5,207 bases of DNA from the NCBI GenBank assembly GCA_030633635.1, contig DAOVSA010000055.1:1-5207 (forward strand). Direction: 5' to 3'. Below the pieces are notes generated by a model. It was not told the origin of the DNA. It ran no database searches and was given only the letters and a program-made list of their open reading frames with translations. This DNA is from Candidatus Altarchaeota archaeon. GTDB taxonomy: Archaea > Altiarchaeota > Altiarchaeia > IMC4 > DAOVSA01. The position numbers and the translations under genes are program-made. Below, in pieces: positions 1 to 4,742 of this stretch. How positions within the stretch are numbered: position 1 is the stretch's first letter; each line of letters opens with the position of its first letter.

Positions 1-271
1 ATCAAAGTTAAATCAATCATAAAAATGGAAGAAGACGTTAAAATTAGCAGGGCCAAACTAATGTTTCTTAATGAAATTGGTGCTATTCGAGGTCATGGAG
101 GAGAATACAAAGTAAAAAAGGATGATAAACGTCTGTTTGACAAAATCATGCAAGCAGGGGGGATTAGATCCAGAAGATGTTGATGTGAAAGCAGCTTTTC
201 ATCGACTACTACAAATCGATATCTGCAAAGAACTTAAACGGCTTAGGTATGTCGTTTCAAAAACAGAGTAG
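1..271 (+). pseudogene. 3' part of an unrecognised gene, frameshifted in a G run
   Basis: The reading frame is open from the left edge through an ATG at 25 and stays coding-like to a run of six G at 157-162, then hits TGA at 181-183. Directly after the G run, the frame starting at 164 continues with a similar charged, helical composition (LDPEDVDVKAAFHRLLQ) to TAG at 269-271. Removing one G joins the two into one product of about 89 visible residues. I do not recognise the family. The product is lysine- and arginine-rich, has no membrane segment, and its end looks like a charged helix. The true start may be the ATG at 25, which has no clear ribosome binding site, or may lie outside the window. 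The break could be a real mutation, an assembly error in a homopolymer, or a +1 recoding site; the first two are more likely. Confidence 0.55.
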
Positions 272-368
272 ATATACATACAATCTATGAAACTGGTATA
301 CTATGTTTTTTACAGGAAATCAATGAATGAAAATTCCTGATAAGATAATTTGTGGATTTAGATAAACG
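272..368. other. AT-rich spacer before dapF
   Basis: No gene is seen. A short inverted repeat pairs CAGGAA (313-318) with TTCCTG (334-339). The sequence ATAAGATAA at about 340-348 lies some 25 bases before the dapF ATG, a plausible but weak archaeal TATA-like position. Neither is strong enough to call as a confirmed element. Confidence 0.3.
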
Positions 369-1247
369 ATGAAAATAAAACTTCCATTTACGAAGATGCA
401 TGCCACAGGAAACGATTTCATAGTGATAAATGAATTTGATAATGTTTTAATCCCAAAAAAAGACAAATCAAGGATTGTAAATAAAATCTCAAACAGGCAT
501 TTCGGTATCGGAAGCGATGGGGTAATTTTTATCAAACCTTCAAAGATTGCAGATGTTAAATTCTCGTTTTATAACCCGGATGGAACAACGGCGGAGATGT
601 GTGGCAACGGCATTAGATGTCTCGCCAAATATGTCTACGAAAGAAAAATTGTGCAAAAGGAAAAGATCGGGGTAGATACTCTGGCAGGGATCATAATTCC
701 AAGGCTTGATATAGTAGATGGAATAGTAAAGTGGGTAAGGGTGGATATGGGCAAACCGCACCTGAAAAGAGGAGAAATTGGAATTTTGGGGGATCCAGAT
801 GCCGATTTCATGGGCGAAACCATTGAGATTGACCAAGAAAAATATGAAATCACTGCTATTGGGATGGGAAATCCCCACGCCATAGTATTTTCCCAAGACG
901 TTGACGATATCGATGTTAAGGATATGGGCAGCAAAATCAGGCACCTTGATCTATTTTCAAACGGTGTCAATGTTCATTTCGTTCAAAAGGTTGGAAGAAA
1001 TGAATTTAGGATAAGGTCGTATGAAAGGGGCGTTGAGGATGAAACACTCGCATGTGGGACGGGAATATGTGCGGCAGGTGTTTGTGCAATTTTGAACACG
1101 GTCGCGGATTCAAACATGATCCTGTTTCATGCCAGGGGCGGGGACGTAACGATAGAGCTGGAAACCGACAAAGAAAAGATTAAAAGGGTTTATCTGATCG
1201 GTTCTGCAGAGGAAGTCTTTAACGGGGAGATTGAAGTTGAGATTTAG
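369..1247 (+). CDS. dapF: Diaminopimelate epimerase
   Basis: This enzyme interconverts LL- and meso-diaminopimelate, the penultimate step of lysine synthesis by the DAP route, using a two-cysteine acid/base mechanism in the cytoplasm. The 292-residue product is close to the usual family length. Near the start is the family motif HATGNDF (residues 11-17). The first catalytic cysteine, C78, lies in MCGNGIRC. GNPHA follows at 167-171. The second catalytic cysteine, C229, lies in ACGTG, preceded by the substrate-binding segment RSYERGVEDET. A GGDV element near 257-260 belongs to the second domain. All key residues are present, so it should be active. The ATG at 369 puts the TKMHATGNDF motif at the usual N-terminal position; no strong ribosome binding site precedes it, and an AT-rich element around 340-348 may be a TATA-like box for a leaderless transcript. 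No other lysine gene is recognisable here. It appears to be a separate unit from the operon downstream. Confidence 0.96.
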   Translation: MKIKLPFTKMHATGNDFIVINEFDNVLIPKKDKSRIVNKISNRHFGIGSDGVIFIKPSKIADVKFSFYNPDGTTAEMCGNGIRCLAKYVYERKIVQKEKIGVDTLAGIIIPRLDIVDGIVKWVRVDMGKPHLKRGEIGILGDPDADFMGETIEIDQEKYEITAIGMGNPHAIVFSQDVDDIDVKDMGSKIRHLDLFSNGVNVHFVQKVGRNEFRIRSYERGVEDETLACGTGICAAGVCAILNTVADSNMILFHARGGDVTIELETDKEKIKRVYLIGSAEEVFNGEIEVEI

Positions 1248-1275
1248 GTTTTTTGGGTACCACAGAACATTAAAA

Positions 1276-1305
1276 TATTTTCTTTTTTAAGTTGATTTTT
1301 ATTTT
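1276..1305 (+). terminator. T-rich archaeal terminator after dapF
   Basis: Several T runs, including one of six T at 1283-1288 and one of five T near 1296-1300, begin about 30 bases after the dapF stop with no clear hairpin. This matches the oligo-T termination of archaeal RNA polymerase and separates dapF from the following operon. Confidence 0.5.
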
Positions 1306-1347
1306 CAGAAGTTCATTACATTGATATTCAACAAAATATTTTTATAG

Positions 1348-1355
1348 TTTTTATA
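1348..1355 (+). promoter_or_regulatory. TATA box of the coiled-coil operon
   Basis: TTTTTATA fits an archaeal box A. Transcription would start about 25 bases downstream, near 1378, leaving a short leader that includes the GGTGAT ribosome binding site at 1396-1401. A second AT-rich match (TTATAAATA, about 1370-1378) lies too close to the ribosome binding site to give a leader containing it. Confidence 0.45.
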
Positions 1356-1395
1356 AGTAGAAAGCAAAATTATAAATAATTATAAATTAAAAAAA

Positions 1396-1408
1396 GGTGA
1401 TAAAAATA
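1396..1408 (+). promoter_or_regulatory. Ribosome binding site GGTGAT followed by ATA where ATG is expected
   Basis: GGTGAT at 1396-1401, four bases, then ATA at 1406-1408. Four other genes of this operon have exactly GGTGAT, four bases, ATG. The geometry suggests either an AUA initiation codon or a single-base change or error of ATG to ATA. Confidence 0.5.
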
Positions 1409-1819
1409 ACGGATATTTCTACTTCAATTCCTGGGTTAGACACGAATCAGATGATGTTTATGATCTTTATAGTTCTTGTATTTGCTGTGATCTATCTGAT
1501 AGTGCGAGAGTTTAGGCTAATGAAGACTGTAAATAAAAGATTGGAGATGGAGTTAGATAAACAGAAACTGGAACTGATAGCTGAGGACATGCAGGGTCGA
1601 AGAAAGGGTGACTTAGGGTTGATGCTAATGACATTGGATCAACTTAAGGAGATAAAGGATGTGGCAGAGGATGTTGCTACATTAGAAAGGGATTCTCTTG
1701 CGTTAGAGACTGCGGTAGAGACAAGAATGAGGAGATTGGACTCTGGAATGAAACTCAAGGAAATGGGAAAGATGATGGAAAAGATCACAGAAAATGAAAG
1801 TAGAATATTTAAAAAATAA
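1397..1819 (+). CDS. Membrane-anchored coiled-coil protein, first gene of paralogue cluster (start GTG 1397 or ATA 1406)
   Basis: The protein has 140 residues if read from GTG 1397, or 137 if it starts at ATA 1406. A short polar N-terminus is followed by one hydrophobic segment (about residues 19-36, MMFMIFIVLVFAVIYLIV), then a long charged helix with heptad-like leucine spacing to the end, so it is probably a single-pass protein with a cytoplasmic coiled coil. Residues 52-64, ELDKQKLELIAED, align without gaps with the signature of the next three proteins (Y-[FL]-D-x6-I-[DS]-E-W) but lack its Tyr and Trp, so this is a distant or degenerate member. The start is unusual: GTG 1397 lies inside the GGTGAT ribosome binding site used by its neighbours, and the position matching their ATG is ATA at 1406. 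The next in-frame ATG (1451) has no good ribosome binding site and would begin at the membrane segment. The family is not recognised. Confidence 0.8.
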   Translation: MIKITDISTSIPGLDTNQMMFMIFIVLVFAVIYLIVREFRLMKTVNKRLEMELDKQKLELIAEDMQGRRKGDLGLMLMTLDQLKEIKDVAEDVATLERDSLALETAVETRMRRLDSGMKLKEMGKMMEKITENESRIFKK

Positions 1820-1842
1820 AATAAAAATAGGGGGTGATATCT

Positions 1843-2184
1843 ATGGTGAATATAACCAAGGATCTGGATGATTATGAAGTAGATATGAAGTTTGGAGATA
1901 ATATCAGGGATTCTCTAGGTAATATATCTCTAAGTAATATGCGTAAACCCTTCTTAGAATTTCCGACGATATTTAAGTCTGTTGAGTCCTACTTTGACGC
2001 GAACATGATGAACATAATAGATGAGTGGGGATTACTTCTTGAGAACGACCTAGACGCATTTGATACGAATCTTACTAAGGTAGAGAAGAAGATAAGCGAT
2101 TTAGAGGAGTTTAGGGATATATCTGAAAAGAGAACAAAGAGTTTAGAGGAAGAGATCAAGGCACTGGAATCCAAAAGCAAATAA
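1843..2184 (+). CDS. Soluble coiled-coil protein with YFD-x6-IDEW signature
   Basis: The 113-residue protein starts at ATG 1843, four bases after GGTGAT at 1833-1838; an in-frame GTG at 1834 lies within that site and is not the likely start. The N-terminal half is polar, with no membrane segment. The signature YFDANMMNIIDEW occupies residues 50-62 and continues as GLLLENDL. From about residue 73 to the end there is a highly charged amphipathic helix with regular leucine/isoleucine spacing (KKISDLEEF, TKSLEEEIKALE), predicted coiled coil. It begins 23 bases after the preceding stop, so it is cotranscribed. It looks like a soluble partner of the membrane-anchored members of the cluster, probably joining them through the coiled coil (inference). 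No named family is recognised. Confidence 0.85.
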   Translation: MVNITKDLDDYEVDMKFGDNIRDSLGNISLSNMRKPFLEFPTIFKSVESYFDANMMNIIDEWGLLLENDLDAFDTNLTKVEKKISDLEEFRDISEKRTKSLEEEIKALESKSK

Positions 2185-2215
2185 AATTAAAGAATAAATA
2201 ATATAGGTGATAAAT

Positions 2216-2443
2216 ATGGGGATTATTTCAAGGAGAATAGATGCATATCTTGATAAATATATGGCTATGCATATCTCAGAATGGAATCTATCAAACTGCG
2301 ACGATATAAATGACATAGAGAAAAGATTGAGAGATATAACCAAGGATGTTGGTGAAATCTCTTCATACTCAGTAGAGACGACGGAAAGGATAAATACACT
2401 GAATGATAGAGTGAAAAAATTAAAAACAAAGAGGGTGATGTAG
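2216..2443 (+). CDS. Short coiled-coil protein with YLD-x6-ISEW signature
   Basis: This 75-residue protein is the smallest member of the tandem paralogues. It starts at ATG 2216, four bases after GGTGAT at 2206-2211; the in-frame GTG at 2207 is part of that site. The shared signature comes almost at once, YLDKYMAMHISEW at residues 11-23, followed by NLSNCDD and then a charged helix to the C-terminus (KRLRDITKDVGEI, ERINTLNDRVKKLK) with heptad-like hydrophobic spacing. There is no membrane segment, so the protein is little more than the shared module. Its last codons contain the ribosome binding site of the next gene (2434-2439), and its stop TAG directly abuts the next ATG, implying coupled translation and perhaps matched amounts of the two products. 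Function unknown. Confidence 0.82.
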   Translation: MGIISRRIDAYLDKYMAMHISEWNLSNCDDINDIEKRLRDITKDVGEISSYSVETTERINTLNDRVKKLKTKRVM

Positions 2444-2794
2444 ATGATGTATCCGGATGATGCTATCGTATCTATTACTGTAGTGGCATATCTATTAGCT
2501 ATTGTAGTATTGGCGTTGTTTTTTTACTGGATGTATAGAACGTTTGTGGGGCAAAATACCTCTGTCCTTAACCCGGTTGAGAGCAATGTTGACAGATATC
2601 TAGATATGCGGTTTGAGAAACTCATCGATGAATGGGGGCTTGTTACTGGTTCACGTCTCAAGGGATTCAAGAATCAGGTGAATCCACGGATGAATGGGGA
2701 TGTTGAACGTGTAGAAAAGTTAAAGGACTACAGATCAAAATTGAATAAGAAATTGGATGGATTGGATAAGAAGGTAACAGCACTTGAGAAGTAG
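2444..2794 (+). CDS. Membrane-anchored coiled-coil protein with YLD-x6-IDEW signature
   Basis: The 116-residue protein starts at ATG 2444 (a second ATG follows directly), immediately after the upstream TAG and four bases after GGTGAT at 2434-2439. A short N-terminus with two Asp is followed by one hydrophobic segment at about residues 8-30 and then Tyr-Arg, giving a probable single-pass anchor with the bulk inside the cell. The signature YLDMRFEKLIDEW is at residues 52-64, about 22 residues beyond the membrane, followed by GLVTGSRLKGF. The C-terminal part (about 86-116) is a Lys-rich amphipathic helix (VERVEKLKDY, LDGLDKKVTALE). Layout matches the first protein of the cluster (anchor, short linker, signature, coiled coil), suggesting two anchored and two soluble members of one assembly. 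Family not recognised. Confidence 0.87.
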   Translation: MMYPDDAIVSITVVAYLLAIVVLALFFYWMYRTFVGQNTSVLNPVESNVDRYLDMRFEKLIDEWGLVTGSRLKGFKNQVNPRMNGDVERVEKLKDYRSKLNKKLDGLDKKVTALEK

Positions 2795-2801
2795 AGATTA
2801 A

Positions 2802-3218
2802 ATGTCCATAAAAGATATTTATAATTCATTGCTTAAGAGAAACGATATTGGAGAAAGAAAAGAGAAAAATCTGTTGTATGAACTAAAGGGATCAGTTAAG
2901 GTAGTTCGTAAGGTTGGTGAGGAGCCAAATAAAGACAGAACATCGTTCAGTAAGTATTTTTGTGATCTGTGTGGGAGATCCTATGTGATCTCTTCACTAG
3001 TTCAGTGTAATATCTGTGGGAGATGGATTTGTCGGGAGAATTGTCTATCAAACAGATATGGGATATGCAGTTCATGTGATGGTGTATTACAACTATTGTT
3101 GGATTCCCGGGAGTATTATATGAATTCCAGTGAGTCTAAGTCTAATAATCTCAAAAATTTAAAAAGAAAAAACAAAGAGGGTGATACAAATGGTAGACGA
3201 AGAAGAAAAAAGAGTTGA
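2802..3218 (+). CDS. Eight-cysteine FYVE/RING-like zinc protein
   Basis: The 138-residue protein starts at ATG 2802, seven bases after the preceding stop, with only a weak ribosome binding site (AGAGAT). Residues 1-50 are charged, with a basic stretch (GSVKVVRKVGE). Eight cysteines at 54, 57, 69, 72, 77, 81, 89 and 92 form C-x2-C-x11-C-x2-C-x4-C-x3-C-x7-C-x2-C, the spacing of a cross-brace fold binding two zinc ions, as in FYVE, PHD and RING domains. The spacing is nearest to FYVE, but the usual basic FYVE lipid-binding motif is not clear. The tail after about 110 is Ser/Asn/Lys-rich and ends in RRRRKKS. No membrane segment is present. The last 29 bases overlap the next gene. A role as a protein- or lipid-binding adaptor of the coiled-coil assembly is inference; a nucleic-acid-binding role is also possible. 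Confidence 0.85.
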   Translation: MSIKDIYNSLLKRNDIGERKEKNLLYELKGSVKVVRKVGEEPNKDRTSFSKYFCDLCGRSYVISSLVQCNICGRWICRENCLSNRYGICSSCDGVLQLLLDSREYYMNSSESKSNNLKNLKRKNKEGDTNGRRRRKKS

Positions 3219-3585
3219 ATTAAAGGTAAAGATGAGATCCGTCCCAAGTGGTGGGAGAGCGAGAGCGAATAAATCGCTCCTTGAGGAGTTGGATATCGAG
3301 AATGAGGCGACATTGGAGCTTATACCTGTAGAGGGGGCATTCCAAAACAAAAAGGCGAGAGTGATAATATATACAGATAATATGGCTGAAGAGGGTGTAA
3401 TACGTCTCGGAGAGGTGGAGTGTAAGAGTTTGGGTATTTCTGAGGGGGATTATGTCTATGCAAGAGTACATATTGGCGCTGTCAGTAAAGTTGTCAAAGA
3501 CACCATAGAAGCGGAAAAGGATCTCGTAGGGAAGATGACAAAGAGGATTGTGGGTGAAAAAGAGAAGGACATTCAAGAGGAATAA
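3190..3585 (+). CDS. Stand-alone Cdc48 N-domain-like double-psi beta-barrel protein
   Basis: The 131-residue protein starts at ATG 3190, four bases after GGTGAT at 3180-3185; GTG 3181 falls inside that site. An acidic N-terminus (VDEEEK) leads into two related halves. The first, about residues 10-46, contains GGRARANKSLLEELDIENEA; the second, about 56-93, contains EEGVIRLGEVECKSLGISEGD followed by alternating hydrophobic residues. Each half has the pattern G-x-h-R-h....L-G/D-I-x-x-G/N-D/E seen in the double-psi barrel that opens Cdc48/p97/VAT AAA ATPases. A charged helical tail follows (94-131). There is no Walker A or B motif and no ATPase domain, so the barrel stands alone. In Cdc48 this domain binds adaptors and substrates, so here it may act as an adaptor or decoy (inference). 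A different barrel family of similar fold remains possible. It is last in the operon. Confidence 0.75.
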   Translation: MVDEEEKRVELKVKMRSVPSGGRARANKSLLEELDIENEATLELIPVEGAFQNKKARVIIYTDNMAEEGVIRLGEVECKSLGISEGDYVYARVHIGAVSKVVKDTIEAEKDLVGKMTKRIVGEKEKDIQEE

Positions 3586-3621
3586 TCTATTTTTGGTTGG
3601 AATAGAACATCCGTCCTGTTG

Positions 3622-3672
3622 CTCTTACTCTTACCATTATTTTACTTTTACTCATTATTATTTTTTTATTTA
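3622..3672 (+). terminator. Pyrimidine-rich terminator of the operon
   Basis: After the last operon stop at 3585 comes a long T/C-rich stretch with repeated T runs, ending in seven or more T around 3660-3667. No hairpin is needed or seen. This fits archaeal oligo-T termination. The gene-free stretch 3586-3764 otherwise holds only this and the promoter of the next gene. Confidence 0.5.
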
Positions 3673-3712
3673 TCAGGATTTCAGTTCAGGTTCTGTTGTT
3701 TTCATGTGTTTT

Positions 3713-3727
3713 ATTGAATAATTCAAT
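3713..3727. promoter_or_regulatory. Palindrome just upstream of a TATA box, possible operator
   Basis: ATTGAAT and ATTCAAT form a perfect 7-base inverted repeat around one central A. The palindrome ends six bases before the TATA-like box at 3733-3741. A second pairing, TTATTG (3711-3716) with CAATAA (3732-3737), spans it. The position upstream of the TATA box would suit a regulator, but AT-rich DNA yields such repeats by chance. Confidence 0.3.
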
Positions 3728-3732
3728 GCAAC

Positions 3733-3741
3733 AATAAAATA
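3733..3741 (+). promoter_or_regulatory. TATA box for the small membrane protein gene
   Basis: AATAAAATA lies about 28 bases before the ATG at 3765, with GGAGGGG (3754-3760) in between. The usual spacing would place the transcript start near the ATG, so either the leader is very short or the real box is slightly further upstream. Confidence 0.35.
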
Positions 3742-3764
3742 TTATGTAGATTCGGAGGGGCCAG

Positions 3765-3959
3765 ATGATGCAAGAAAAGGAAAATCGGGGCTGGAGGACA
3801 CTAGAGTTCTTACTGGTTGTCATCATGTTACTTACACTTACCATTCTGGTAGTTGCAGTGTTGTTGGTGCCGCCTTGTATGATGGACACCTCGAACACAA
3901 CCCCTAAGGATATGCTCGACTATCAAAAAAATATCTTGACCGTGATACCTGTGTCTTAA
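3765..3959 (+). CDS. Small single-pass membrane protein
   Basis: The 64-residue protein starts at ATG 3765 (a second ATG follows directly), after a good ribosome binding site GGAGGGG at 3754-3760. A short, charged N-terminus (QEKENRGWR) precedes one long hydrophobic segment at about residues 13-35, then PPC with a single Cys38, and a polar C-terminal tail (DTSNTTPKDMLDYQ). By the positive-inside rule the N-terminus is probably cytoplasmic and the tail external. The segment is not a lipobox signal, because the cysteine lacks the usual small residues before it. It has its own promoter region and a terminator upstream, so it is probably not part of the preceding operon. Its stop codon overlaps the stop of the convergent Yip1-domain gene by three bases. 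No family recognised. Confidence 0.7.
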   Translation: MMQEKENRGWRTLEFLLVVIMLLTLTILVVAVLLVPPCMMDTSNTTPKDMLDYQKNILTVIPVS

Positions 3960-4470
3960 ATAGGCGTGATAAATAGAATCCGTATTAGAATTAAAACTAT
4001 GAAGGGTATTAGCCATGTTAAAACAGCCCTTGCTACACTAAACCCGTGGCTTTCTCTTAAGGCTATGGTAAGTGGATGGAGGGAATAAAGTGCTATTGGG
4101 ATGTAAAGAACCCACCCCATTATTGGGATAAGCCCTACCAGAGACAGTACAACCAAAGGGGCTGTGAGTAATGATATCAGATAGGTATGTGTACTAAAAT
4201 CCCCCTTACCCCCAAGAATCTTTGCTAGGATAAACAAAATCAGAGACTCAAATAAAAATGAGACGATGACAATAACCGGAAATACCATGATACCAATCAC
4301 AAACCCAAAAAGTCCCAGTAGAAGTCCAGATATAAGCCCAAAGACTATACCTGCTATTAATCCGGCAACTGCAACATTATCTAGTGCATCCCCACAGATG
4401 CCCTCTCCTTCTCCGTAATGAACGTCTCCTTAGGATAAAACAGAGCATCGAGCCAAGTTTTAAATTCCAT
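3956..4470 (-). pseudogene. Yip1-domain integral membrane protein gene with a one-base frameshift
   Basis: Reading leftward, ATG 4470 opens MEFKTWLDALFYPKETFITE, the typical N-terminus of archaeal and bacterial Yip1-domain proteins (Trp, then Pro-x-x-x-F). This frame hits a stop (TAG) at 4384-4382. One base away the reading continues GDALDNVAVAGLIAGI and on to TAA at 3956-3958. Adding one base to the four-C run at 4390-4393 joins the two into about 171 residues, a usual length. The joined product has about five hydrophobic segments (near 33-55, 58-80, 97-116, 118-134 and 148-168) and the family-like patch YLISLLTAPL...IPIMGW...LYSLHPLTIALRESHGFS. Yip1 proteins are membrane proteins linked to membrane trafficking in eukaryotes; prokaryotic members are poorly understood. 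If the break is real, only the downstream part from GTG 4300 (114 residues) has a start codon. Confidence 0.8.
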
Positions 4471-4493
4471 GTTAAAATATTAGCAGGAGGGGC

Positions 4494-4503
4494 ATAAATA
4501 ATT
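4494..4503 (-). promoter_or_regulatory. TATA box of the Yip1-domain gene, likely leaderless
   Basis: On the minus strand TTATTTATG-like sequence lies about 27 bases before the ATG at 4470, so transcription would start at or next to the start codon. No GGAGG-type site precedes that ATG on the minus strand, consistent with a leaderless mRNA. Confidence 0.45.
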
Positions 4504-4548
4504 CATCCGACCTTCTCCCTCACCGGCTCCAGAATCTCTATGCGAAAT

Positions 4549-4558
4549 CTTTAAATAC
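4549..4558 (+). promoter_or_regulatory. Strong TATA box with purine-rich BRE
   Basis: CTTTAAATAC, preceded by CGAAAT, is the best match in the window to an archaeal BRE plus box A. The predicted start is near 4578-4582, just before an ATG at 4584. The stretch 4471-4583 between the divergent genes otherwise holds only the two promoters. Confidence 0.55.
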
Positions 4559-4583
4559 CTGAAGGGGCAATAGATTATTGAGG

Positions 4584-4712
4584 ATGGAAAAGAATAACAA
4601 GGAGTTTATTAAATGGATGGTAGTTGGTATCTACTACCATCAGAGGATAAAAGACCCCACTTCGTTACGTCCAAATTTGCTTCGCAAACTTCTTTTATCC
4701 TCGTTCCGTTAG
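4584..4712 (+). CDS. Possible leaderless 42-residue ORF
   Basis: ATG 4584 lies a few bases after the start predicted from the TATA box at 4549-4558, so it could be translated as a leaderless message. The product begins MEKNNKEFIKWMVVGIYYHQ and ends at TAG 4710-4712. The first 25 or so residues have protein-like composition, but the second half is encoded by inverted-repeat DNA and reads as low-information Leu/Arg/Ser. It may be a truncated gene start, or the region may be a non-coding RNA with this frame open by chance. No family recognised. Confidence 0.25.
   Translation: MEKNNKEFIKWMVVGIYYHQRIKDPTSLRPNLLRKLLLSSFR
4616..4702. repeat. Tandem inverted repeats (two adjacent hairpins, one with an inner hairpin)
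   Basis: The first hairpin pairs 4616-4624 (GATGGTAGT) with 4633-4641 (ACTACCATC), loop eight bases. One base later a perfect 12-base inverted repeat pairs GAGGATAAAAGA (4643-4654) with TCTTTTATCCTC (4691-4702). Inside it TTTGC (4676-4680) pairs with GCAAA (4684-4688) around TTC. A weaker pair, CTCGTT (4700-4705) with AACGAG (4736-4741), follows. The element sits between a strong promoter and the convergent DUF99 gene end. It could be a structured RNA, a bidirectional terminator or a small mobile repeat. Confidence 0.55.
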
Positions 4713-4742
4713 AAGAAAATTCTACCACCACCAGAAACGAGA

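Noticed and set aside
540..970. Minus-strand frames opposite dapF
   Set aside because: Antisense shadows of a gene with all catalytic motifs in the plus strand.
1397..2794. Archaellum FlaC/FlaD/FlaE identity for the coiled-coil proteins
   Set aside because: Small coiled-coil proteins in tandem recall these, but I see none of the conserved FlaC/D/E C-terminal motifs and no archaellin, FlaI or FlaJ gene nearby.
3220..3576. 118-residue minus-strand frame
   Set aside because: It is antisense to the barrel protein gene, His/Tyr/Phe/Ser-rich, and has no promoter or ribosome binding site of its own.
3828..4016. 62-residue minus-strand frame between the small membrane protein and the Yip1 gene
   Set aside because: It overlaps both genes in another frame and its His/Arg-rich composition looks random.
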